DNA of 7,005 nucleotides from an uncultured Eggerthellaceae bacterium (GTDB lineage: Bacteria > Actinomycetota > Coriobacteriia > Coriobacteriales > Eggerthellaceae). This document shows, in pieces, positions 1-4,876 of the stretch (positions within the stretch are counted from its first letter, which is position 1; each line of letters starts with the position of its first letter). The stretch covers positions 1 through 7,005 of the forward strand of contig CAKTYF010000100.1 in NCBI GenBank assembly GCA_934631995.1, read 5' to 3'. A program made the translations under genes and the position numbers. The notes under the pieces were generated by a model. It saw only the letters and a list, made by a program, of their open reading frames with translations, made no database searches and was not told where the DNA came from.

Positions 1-308
1 ATAGTGTGCCCGTAGCTTCCCACGGCGTTCGTCAGCTGCACGCCCGCAGGGAACGGCTTGCCGTTGCGCGTGTACTTGTCGGTTCCCGCCCAGGTCATCT
101 GCACCCATTTCATGGTGTTGCTTGCGGCAATGTCTTCCACTTCGGGCTCGCCAACAATGGCTGTTGCGGTGGCAAGCGCTTCGGTGGCTTCTGTACCTGA
201 AAGCCCTTGGGGAAACTGACGCACGACCAGTTGATTGCCCGCCGCCGCGCGAATCTGTTCCATATGGTGTTCTTTGAACGGTACCAAAATCAAGAGTTCT
301 TTTTCCAC
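1..308 (-). CDS. D-isomer-specific 2-hydroxyacid dehydrogenase, N-terminal part (runs off the left edge)
   Basis: The visible 102 codons translate as the N-terminal substrate-binding half of an NAD(P)-dependent D-2-hydroxyacid dehydrogenase, a cytoplasmic enzyme family that reduces 2-keto acids to D-2-hydroxy acids. It opens with a beta strand (ELLILVPFKEHHMEQI) and reaches the family's WVQMTWAGTDKY segment (usually WVQ.xSAGVD) and LTNAVGSYGHT (usually LTNASGxYGxxIAE). The Rossmann fold and the catalytic Arg, Glu and His lie beyond the edge, so cofactor and substrate cannot be judged. I chose GTG at 306-308: it has AAGGGA six bases upstream and begins right where family homology begins. An in-frame ATG at 396-398 would add 30 residues using rare TTA and AGA codons and has no clear ribosome site, so I think it is not used. 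The gene diverges from the rsuA-type gene. Family is confident; start and substrate are not. Confidence 0.85.
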   Translation of the reverse strand, partial: MEKELLILVPFKEHHMEQIRAAAGNQLVVRQFPQGLSGTEATEALATATAIVGEPEVEDIAASNTMKWVQMTWAGTDKYTRNGKPFPAGVQLTNAVGSYGHT

Positions 309-314
309 GGGGGT

Positions 315-320
315 TCCCTT
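315..320 (-). promoter_or_regulatory. Ribosome binding site deciding the GTG start of the dehydrogenase
   Basis: On the minus strand AAGGGA lies six bases before GTG 306-308. The upstream in-frame ATG at 396-398 has only a weak GTAGGT before it. This favours the GTG start. Confidence 0.5.
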
Positions 321-460
321 TCCGGGCTGTTTCGTGGGACGCGCAATTGCCGGGCGTACCGCATTTCTGTACAGTTTTTCGCTGATGAATGGTAACATAC
401 CTACGAAATTGAGAGCGCATGGCGCGGTAATTAGCGAAATACCAGCAAATATCTAGGATT

Positions 461-466
461 AAAGGA
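461..466 (+). promoter_or_regulatory. Ribosome binding site of the rsuA-type gene
   Basis: AAAGGA lies six bases before ATG 473 and fixes the start at the first residue of the S4 domain. The gap upstream (309-472), shared with the divergent dehydrogenase, shows no convincing -35/-10 pair on either strand by eye. Confidence 0.6.
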
Positions 467-472
467 TGACGT

Positions 473-1180
473 ATGAAGCTTCGTCTGGACAAATACTTAG
501 CGGACATGGGGCTGGGTTCGCGCACGGAAGTGAAGGAACTCGTTCGCAACGGTCAGATTTACGTGAACGGTTGGCGCGTGCGCAAGGCCGACATCAAGGT
601 GGACACGGAAACCGACGTAGTGGAGCGCAATCACGAGCCCATTATCTATGCGCCGTTTGAGTATTGGATGCTGAACAAGCCGGCGGGCGTGGTGTCTGCA
701 ACGCGCGATGATGGTTCGGAAACCGTTGTTGAGCTGGTGGAAGGTCGCGCGCGCAAGGATTTATTCCCGGTGGGGCGCTTGGACAAAGACACGGTGGGTC
801 TGCTTCTTATCACGAACGATGGCCAGCTGGCGCATAGGCTTTTGGCGCCGGGAAAGCACGTGGATAAAGTGTATTTCGCGCGGCTTGATCACGATGCATC
901 GGCGGAAGATGTTCGGGCGTTTGCTAACGGCCTTGATATCGGCGACGATAAGCTTACGTTGCCGGCTCAGTTGGAGATTTCCTGCGAAGAACATGCGAAT
1001 GAAGTACTGGTTACGCTTCATGAGGGACGCTATCATCAGGTGAAACGCATGTTTGAGGCGCGTGGAAACAAGGTTGTGTACCTCAAGCGCGTCTCCATGG
1101 GTGCCCTGGTGCTTGACCCTGCGCTTGCGGAAGGCGAGAGCCGTCGTCTTACGGAAGAAGAGCTGGCGACGCTCAGGTAG
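473..1180 (+). CDS. rsuA: RsuA-type 16S rRNA pseudouridine synthase
   Basis: The product isomerises uridine to pseudouridine in rRNA; E. coli RsuA acts on 16S U516. At 235 residues it is close to the 231 of E. coli RsuA. Residues 1-48 are an S4 RNA-binding domain (LRLDKYLADMGLGSRTEVKELV, then IYVNG). Residues 64-205 are the catalytic domain: WMLNKPAGVVSAT, then GRLDKDTVGLLLITNDG at 101-117 with the expected nucleophile Asp104 of the RLD motif, then EGRYHQVKRMF at 184-194. The DKLTLPAQLEI stretch (about 159-169) matches the RsuA DLTKPAVLEV segment better than RluB or RluE, which is why I favour the 16S enzyme, although target assignment inside this subfamily by eye is not certain. The gene stands alone on the plus strand, converging on the rRNA methyltransferase gene. 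Confidence 0.88.
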   Translation: MKLRLDKYLADMGLGSRTEVKELVRNGQIYVNGWRVRKADIKVDTETDVVERNHEPIIYAPFEYWMLNKPAGVVSATRDDGSETVVELVEGRARKDLFPVGRLDKDTVGLLLITNDGQLAHRLLAPGKHVDKVYFARLDHDASAEDVRAFANGLDIGDDKLTLPAQLEISCEEHANEVLVTLHEGRYHQVKRMFEARGNKVVYLKRVSMGALVLDPALAEGESRRLTEEELATLR

Positions 1181-1202
1181 GGGGCGGAGGTTGTGGGGCG
1201 GA

Positions 1203-1247
1203 CGCGACCGTCGCGGATGATTCGTTCTGTTCACCGCGCCCGTCCGC
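1203..1247. other. Self-complementary stretch after the rsuA-type gene
   Basis: The odd palindrome CGCGACCGTCGCG (1203-1215) and a longer-range pair GCGGACG (1198-1204) with CGTCCGC (1241-1247) could fold into a structured 3' end. No U-tract follows, so it is not a classical terminator. It is the only hairpin-forming sequence I see between the two convergent genes. Confidence 0.3.
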
Positions 1248-1411
1248 AGCCGTCTGTCTGCAGGTGTTGCGCCGCCCCCTCTACGCCATGCGGGCGATGC
1301 GGGGTGGTCGTGTCTGATGCGGCCGTTACGTTCCCTTCACCGTGCCTGATGCGCCCAATGCGCCCGCAGGTGCCGCGCCAGTGCCCCCTCTACGCCATGC
1401 GAGCGATGCGG
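1230..1411. repeat. Imperfect tandem duplication of about 75 bp, including a gene 3' end
   Basis: Copy 1 spans 1230-1302 and copy 2 spans 1336-1411. The best-conserved 29 bases (1274-1302 and 1383-1411) differ at one position and lie 109 bp apart. Upstream of these, TTCACCG(C/T)GCC recurs at 1230 and 1336, and CAGGTG(TT/CC)GCGCC at 1261 and 1367. Copy 2 contains the stop codon and last seven codons of the minus-strand methyltransferase gene. Copy 1 therefore carries a duplicate of that gene's end (RIARMA then stop) with no gene attached. Confidence 0.75.
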
Positions 1412-2433
1412 CACATGAAGAAGCCCTCGTACAGCTTGGTGGGGCAAACGGTCACAGTGCCTTCGATGGTGGAGGGCAGCAGCGGCACGCCTTGTTGCGC
1501 AAGCGTGTCCGTATCCAGCGCGTCAATAATGTAGCGTCCTTTTTTTGCCGCTTTCTTCAGCGCCGCGGAAACAATATCTTCATTTTCTCGCTTGAGCACC
1601 GAGCATGTGGAGTACAGCACCACGCCGCCCGGTTTTACGATTTCGAGCGCCTTTGCCAGCAGCGCCGCTTGCTTCTTGCAGGAGTCTTTCACGAGTGCTT
1701 CGGAGAACCGTTTTCCCAGCTTGGGGTCGTGAATGCTCAGCGTGCCCGACCCCGAACACGGTGCGTCCAAAAGTACGCGATCGAATGAGAAGAAGCTGTC
1801 AAGGCGTCGCGCGTCCTGACGCATGATAGCAACGTTTTCTGCGCCTTGTTTGTGCAGGTTGAACTCCAATTTGTCGGCGCGCACGGCATTTTGCTCGCAG
1901 GCCGCGATGTGCGCTGAGCCCTGCAAAAGTGCTGCGAGCTGCGTGGTTTTTCCCCCCGGAGCTGCGCACATGTCAAGCACTTCGATGCCTGCGCTCAGGC
2001 GCATGAACAGCGGCGGCAGCATGGATGATAGGCTTTGCACGTAGACAAGCCCTTCTTTGATAAGCGTGCTATCCCATAAGTTTGCGTTGGGGTTTTCATC
2101 CAAAATGAACGCGTCGCGATACCAATCAACATCCCGCCAACAAAAGCCTTCGGCGGAAAGCTGGGCTGCAACCTGGTCTTTTGTTGCTCGCAGTGTGTTT
2201 GCGCGCAACGTGGTGGGGCGCGTTTGAACATAGCCGTTCAAGATGCAATCGGCATCGTCGCCGTATGTTGCGCGAAGCTCGGGTTCCAGAAATGCAGGCA
2301 ACCGGCGCATTGTCTCTTCGTTGGTTGCGGCAGGTGTCCTATCGATTTCAGCGTGCTTTGCGGTTTGAGTTGCCGCGGGGGCGGACGCTTCGGCGGTTGC
2401 TTCGATATTCGGCGCTGTGTTATCGCTGGTCAT
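1390..2433 (-). CDS. RsmB/RsmF (Nop2) family rRNA cytosine-C5 methyltransferase
   Basis: The product is a SAM-dependent RNA m5C methyltransferase, presumably acting on 16S or 23S rRNA. In its 347 residues the family motifs stand in order: the pre-domain TRPTTLRANTLRA (71-83); SAM motif I DMCAAPGGKTTQLA (154-167); motif IV LLDAPCSGSGT (221-231) with the release cysteine Cys226; and motif VI YSTCSV (274-279) with the expected nucleophile Cys277. The end, LYEGFFMCRIARMA, closes the catalytic core; there is no NusB-type N-terminal domain as in RsmB and no C-terminal PUA-like extension as in E. coli RsmF, so I give no symbol. The first 36 or so residues are low-complexity Ala/Thr. AGGAA seven bases before ATG 2433 supports the long start, but Met42 (MRRLPAFLEPEL) is a reasonable alternative. 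It follows the hydrolase gene after a 101-nt gap. Confidence 0.9.
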   Translation of the reverse strand: MTSDNTAPNIEATAEASAPAATQTAKHAEIDRTPAATNEETMRRLPAFLEPELRATYGDDADCILNGYVQTRPTTLRANTLRATKDQVAAQLSAEGFCWRDVDWYRDAFILDENPNANLWDSTLIKEGLVYVQSLSSMLPPLFMRLSAGIEVLDMCAAPGGKTTQLAALLQGSAHIAACEQNAVRADKLEFNLHKQGAENVAIMRQDARRLDSFFSFDRVLLDAPCSGSGTLSIHDPKLGKRFSEALVKDSCKKQAALLAKALEIVKPGGVVLYSTCSVLKRENEDIVSAALKKAAKKGRYIIDALDTDTLAQQGVPLLPSTIEGTVTVCPTKLYEGFFMCRIARMA

Positions 2434-2477
2434 AGTTCTGTTCCTGTGTTCTTCCTGGTTTTCTGATTGTTTGCAGC

Positions 2478-2540
2478 GGTGAAAAAGGTGAAAAAGACCC
2501 CGTCACTTTTTAACCTGCTGCGTCACTTTTTAACCTACTG
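2478..2540 (-). terminator. Repeat-built hairpins after the hydrolase stop codon, possible terminator or attenuator
   Basis: On the minus strand GGTTAAAAAG (2515-2506) can pair with CTTTTTCACC (2496-2487): nine of ten positions pair across a 9-nt loop, and TTTTTCACC follows immediately. Both arms are duplicated: CACTTTTTAACC recurs at 2504-2515 and 2524-2535, and GGTGAAAAAG at 2478-2487 and 2487-2496 (plus-strand reading). Alternative pairings are therefore possible. The stems are mostly A:U and weak, so termination would be partial at best. Confidence 0.4.
2501..2540. repeat. Tandem 20-bp direct repeat overlapping a stop codon
   Basis: Units 2501-2520 and 2521-2540 are adjacent and differ at one base (G versus A at 2517/2537). 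The second unit holds the TAG stop of the hydrolase gene (2535-2537). In the first unit the corresponding triplet reads CAG. Confidence 0.9.
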
Positions 2541-3335
2541 CGTGAGCGGTCCGTAGAGCTCGGGGCGGCGATGTTGAAGGCACGGCATGGCGTCGCGTGC
2601 GCTTTTCACCTGGGAAAGGTCGATTTCCGCAACGAGCAGCTGCTCGGCCTCGTTTGCTTGCGCTACGACTTCTCCCAGAGGGTTCACGACTTGCGAGTGG
2701 CCAATGCAGGAGCGGTCGGGGCGGCAACAGCCTGCCACGAACAGCTCGTTTTCAATGGCACGCGCTGCCAAGAGCGTTTCCCAGTGGCGTATTTTATGCG
2801 GTCCAGCCACCCAAGCAGCGGGGAACACCATTACGTTGCATCCGGCAAGTGCAGCGGTGCGAGTGACTTCTGGGAAGCGCAAATCATAGCAAATCCCCAG
2901 ACCCAGCGTGCAAAACGGCGTCTTAATGGGCTCGAAGAGCGTTGATCCTTCGCCCATTTTCTCGTGTTCGTCAATACCGTGAGCGGCATAGAGGTGCGTT
3001 TTGCGGTAATGACCGCACACGTTTCCGTCGTTGTCCGCCACCACGGCGGAATTGAACGGCTGCCCGCCCGTGGGGTTCTTCTCGTTCATGGTGAAGACAA
3101 TCCGCAGGCCCGTTTCGCGTGCGATGGCGCACATCTGCTGCACGAAGTCTCCCGTAAGGGGTTGCGCCGATGCCGCGAACTCTTCGGGCGTTTTCTCGAA
3201 CGGCGTCATCAGGCATTCCGGAAACACCAGGAGCTGCGCCCCGGTATTTGCTGCTTTTTGTGCCCAGGCGCGCGCGGCGGCAATAACGTTGCCGTGCGCG
3301 GGGTGCGCCATTTGGGCAAGGGCTAGCTTGAACAT
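2535..3335 (-). CDS. Nitrilase-superfamily carbon-nitrogen hydrolase, omega-amidase (Nit2)-like
   Basis: The product is a cytoplasmic amide hydrolase of 266 residues, the usual length for single-domain members. The Glu-Lys-Cys triad is present: Glu40 in LLVFPECLMTPFE, Lys112 in HYRKTHLY, and Cys149 in GLGICYDLRFPE. HWETLLAARAIEN (184-196), GHSQVVNPLGEVVA (212-225) and the closing RRPELYGPLTQ resemble omega-amidases such as Nit2, which hydrolyse 2-oxoglutaramate and 2-oxosuccinamate in metabolite repair. A related amidase specificity (Nit1-like, deaminated glutathione) cannot be excluded by eye. The ATG has an excellent ribosome site, AAAAAGGAG, five bases upstream (AGGAG at 3341-3345). It sits between a small membrane protein gene and an rRNA methyltransferase gene, which says little about its substrate. 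Its stop codon lies inside a 20-bp tandem repeat. Confidence 0.9.
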   Translation of the reverse strand: MFKLALAQMAHPAHGNVIAAARAWAQKAANTGAQLLVFPECLMTPFEKTPEEFAASAQPLTGDFVQQMCAIARETGLRIVFTMNEKNPTGGQPFNSAVVADNDGNVCGHYRKTHLYAAHGIDEHEKMGEGSTLFEPIKTPFCTLGLGICYDLRFPEVTRTAALAGCNVMVFPAAWVAGPHKIRHWETLLAARAIENELFVAGCCRPDRSCIGHSQVVNPLGEVVAQANEAEQLLVAEIDLSQVKSARDAMPCLQHRRPELYGPLTQ

Positions 3336-3391
3336 GAATGCTCCTTTTTCGTTATAGTCGCAGGTGGCCGGCTTTGCTCGCGATGCTTCCG

Positions 3392-3445
3392 GAAAGCGCG
3401 GCTTTGCGTTTCGGGCTTCCGCGCCCTTCGCGGGTGAGCGGTTTA
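3392..3445. other. Gap between the small membrane protein gene and the hydrolase gene (3336-3518)
   Basis: I find no gene in 3336-3518. Two short hairpins are visible: AAAGC-GCG-GCTTT near 3395-3407, and CCGCG with CGCGG around CCCTT near 3420-3434. Neither has a U-tract. No clear -35/-10 pair precedes the hydrolase; TATAAC (3356-3351, minus) lies too close to the ribosome site to be an ordinary -10. Confidence 0.25.
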
Positions 3446-3518
3446 TGCACTCGATGGTTCCCGGCAGGGCGGCGTGCCATTTCGGCTTTCCCGCGTGCCT
3501 CTGGTTGTGTTCGATGCG

Positions 3519-3662
3519 CTACGAGCGCGCGTTTTTCAGCAGCTTGCCCGCCGCAACCAAACAACCAACGCCCACGGCAACGCCGGTGACAATGGTCGCG
3601 GTGCCGAAAACGATGCACCATGCTCCCGCGTGTTTCATAGTCCTCTGCTGTTTGATGTTCAT
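3519..3662 (-). CDS. Small single-span membrane protein, 47 residues, unknown function
   Basis: This short gene starts at ATG 3662 with a near-perfect AAGGAGG five bases upstream and ends at TAG 3519-3521. Residues 1-11 are basic and polar (MNIKQQRTMKH). Residues 14-38 are hydrophobic and form one predicted transmembrane helix rich in Gly and Ala, with a GxxxG pattern at Gly27-Gly31, and cysteines 16 and 34 inside the span. The tail GKLLKNARS is basic. I do not recognise a family. The strong ribosome site, the clean membrane segment and a stop soon after the helix argue for a real gene. An in-frame Met9 (ATG 3636-3638) preceded by GAGGA is a weaker alternative start. It lies between trmB and the hydrolase gene, all on the minus strand, with 159- and 183-nt gaps, so it may have its own transcript. 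No antitoxin or partner gene is adjacent. Confidence 0.65.
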   Translation of the reverse strand: MNIKQQRTMKHAGAWCIVFGTATIVTGVAVGVGCLVAAGKLLKNARS

Positions 3663-3667
3663 TGCGG

Positions 3668-3674
3668 CCTCCTT
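3668..3674 (-). promoter_or_regulatory. Strong ribosome binding site of the 47-residue membrane protein
   Basis: AAGGAGG on the minus strand, five bases before ATG 3660-3662. It is one of the two strongest Shine-Dalgarno matches in the window and the main reason to call this short gene. Confidence 0.7.
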
Positions 3675-3821
3675 GGTTGGATGTATCTTTCTTGTGCTTT
3701 GCCTGTCATGCTTCGCTTTTCACTTTGTTTCGCGCGTTGCTCTGGTTTTCTTCTTTTGCGACTTCGCTTCACGCAGCGCTCACGTCTTGTTTCGCCTTGC
3801 GGCTGCGTTTCCCGTTTCGCC

Positions 3822-4646
3822 CTACACGTGCGCCTTCGCTTTCTCTCGCTCTGCCCGCGCCCGCGCGTTTGCGCGCCGGCTCCGGATGTTCGCAACGGTG
3901 TCTTCCATGCCATAGGGAATCTCGTGGAAGTTCTCGATGTCCTGGGGAAGGTACTCGGCCAGGCCCAGCTTGTCGGTCTGCATGCATGTGGCGGGCTCAG
4001 GACCCGGCACGGCGCGCAACCAGCGCACGCGGGCTCCGCGCTCGGTTGTGCGCGTGTCGTACTCGCTTGCCAACGTGGCGTCAAGCAATGCGGCATCGCG
4101 ATGCAAATCATCGGATTGCGCCAGGATTTCATATCCTGCAATATCGAGTTCTACCAGGGAAAACTCCCAATAGAGAACATTGTCGGTGCGCATTTCAATC
4201 ACGCCTCCGCGGCGCAGCAAGCGCCGATATCGCGCAAGGTGCGCAAGGTGCGTCAGGCGCTTTTCGGCATGCTTCTTCTTAGGGAACGGCGAATTGAAGT
4301 TCAGGTAAATCAAATCAAGCTCGTCTTCGCTAAAGATATTTTCCAAATCAGCTGCGTCGGCGCAAATCAAGCGCACGTTGCGAAGCTCCTGCTCAACGGC
4401 TTTCTGTGCCGCACGCGCAACGCATACGTCGCTGTGGTCGATTCCCACGAACAGCACATCGGGGTGTTTTTGCGCAATCTCCGCAAGGAAAATGCCCTTA
4501 CCGCAGCCCAGATCCAGGTAAAGAGCGCGGGCGTCGGGCATGAGCGTGCGTATCCAACTGCCTTTTACGGTAGCGGGGCTATCGACGATGGGCTCGTGGT
4601 AACGCTCGAGCGTCACGTGCAGATTTGTCGGTTTTCGTTGGCGCAT
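3822..4646 (-). CDS. trmB: tRNA (guanine-N7-)-methyltransferase TrmB with an altered catalytic motif and C-terminal tail
   Basis: The product methylates G46 of tRNA at N7 using SAM. Counting from ATG 4646 (274 residues), the SAM loop is YLDLGCGKG (43-51), followed by FVGIDHS and CADAADL. The YLNFNSPFPKKKHAEKRL block (about 114-131) aligns with the family's YLNFSDPWPKKRHxKRRL, then come RTDN (153-156) and SEYDTR (194-199), equivalent to the TEYE region. Ser119 occupies the position of the conserved Asp of the DPWPK motif, and Phe replaces Trp. About 60 residues (215-274, ending in an Arg/Ala/Glu-rich helix) extend past the usual end. ATG 4646 has AAGGA four bases upstream; the frame stays open further upstream to a TTG at 4715, but that would add an implausible Arg/Lys-rich stretch. 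Family membership is confident; normal activity is less so because of the Asp loss. Confidence 0.88.
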   Translation of the reverse strand: MRQRKPTNLHVTLERYHEPIVDSPATVKGSWIRTLMPDARALYLDLGCGKGIFLAEIAQKHPDVLFVGIDHSDVCVARAAQKAVEQELRNVRLICADAADLENIFSEDELDLIYLNFNSPFPKKKHAEKRLTHLAHLARYRRLLRRGGVIEMRTDNVLYWEFSLVELDIAGYEILAQSDDLHRDAALLDATLASEYDTRTTERGARVRWLRAVPGPEPATCMQTDKLGLAEYLPQDIENFHEIPYGMEDTVANIRSRRANARARAEREKAKAHV

Positions 4647-4650
4647 GGTT

Positions 4651-4655
4651 TCCTT
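4651..4655 (-). promoter_or_regulatory. Ribosome binding site deciding the trmB start
   Basis: AAGGA on the minus strand lies four bases before ATG 4644-4646, whose product begins MRQRKPTNL. The alternative upstream start at 4715 is a TTG with no comparable site. Confidence 0.5.
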
Positions 4656-4669
4656 CGGTTGTGTTCGTT

Positions 4670-4761
4670 GCGTTCGCGTTCGGCGGTGCTTGGGCTTCCG
4701 CGCACGCTTCTGCAACCGCCGCGTCTGCGTGCCTCTGCGCGTTCGTGTTCGACGGTGCTCG
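4670..4761. repeat. Direct repeat of 23 bp, 69 bp apart, upstream of trmB
   Basis: Positions 4670-4692 and 4739-4761 agree at 20 of 23 bases; both begin GCGTTCG and include CGGTGCT. They lie in the leader or far-upstream region of trmB, between its ATG and the divergent promoters. Confidence 0.6.
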
Positions 4762-4786
4762 TGCGCACTTGTTTTCTTCTTCGCCT

Positions 4787-4795
4787 ATTATGCCA
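4787..4795 (-). promoter_or_regulatory. Candidate extended -10 promoter element for trmB
   Basis: On the minus strand TGGCATAAT (4795-4787) matches an extended -10 (TGn plus CATAAT). No good -35 is visible at 16-18 bp. Transcription starting near 4780 would give trmB a leader of about 134 nt, carrying both copies of the 23-bp repeat. Confidence 0.4.
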
Positions 4796-4809
4796 AAATG
4801 ACGTGCTTT

Positions 4810-4839
4810 TTGCCGCCGCGCGCGCGAAACTGCGATAAT
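4810..4839 (+). promoter_or_regulatory. Candidate promoter of the COG0523 GTPase gene
   Basis: TTGCCG (4810-4815), an 18-bp spacer, and GATAAT (4834-4839) preceded directly by TGC, giving an extended -10. Transcription would start near 4846, at the palindrome TACGCGTA (4841-4848), about 30 nt before the ATG. The -10 elements of this promoter and of the divergent trmB promoter are only about 40 bp apart, so shared regulation is possible. Confidence 0.5.
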
Positions 4840-4876
4840 CTACGCGTACAAAACCGCGAAATAGAATCGAGGAACC

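Noticed and set aside
309..472. TTGAGA at 409-414 with TAGCGA at 432-437 as an rsuA promoter
   Set aside because: The spacing is 17 bp but the -10 match is poor, so I do not call it.
761..1234. Minus-strand 157-codon frame opposite the rsuA-type gene
   Set aside because: Lies antisense to a gene with complete pseudouridine synthase motifs; no motif of its own.
1193..1788. Plus-strand frames across the convergent gap and the methyltransferase 3' end
   Set aside because: They read through the tandem duplication and the antisense of the methyltransferase, with no ribosome site and low-complexity Arg/Pro/Cys composition.
3352..3621. Minus-strand 89-codon frame overlapping the small membrane protein gene
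   Set aside because: Arg/His/Lys-rich, no ribosome site; the overlapping 47-codon frame has a strong ribosome site and a clean membrane helix.
3663..3821. Recurring GTTTCGC (3727, 3789, 3814) and CTTCGCT (3711, 3762) in the gap after trmB
   Set aside because: Irregular spacing and short length in a purine/pyrimidine-biased stretch; not enough to call an array or regulator site. A possible ATGACA/TACATC promoter for the small gene is too weak to list.
3474..4838. Plus-strand reading frame of 454 codons opposite trmB
   Set aside because: Antisense of trmB and the small membrane gene, with Cys/Arg/Leu-rich composition typical of a shadow frame and no family motif.
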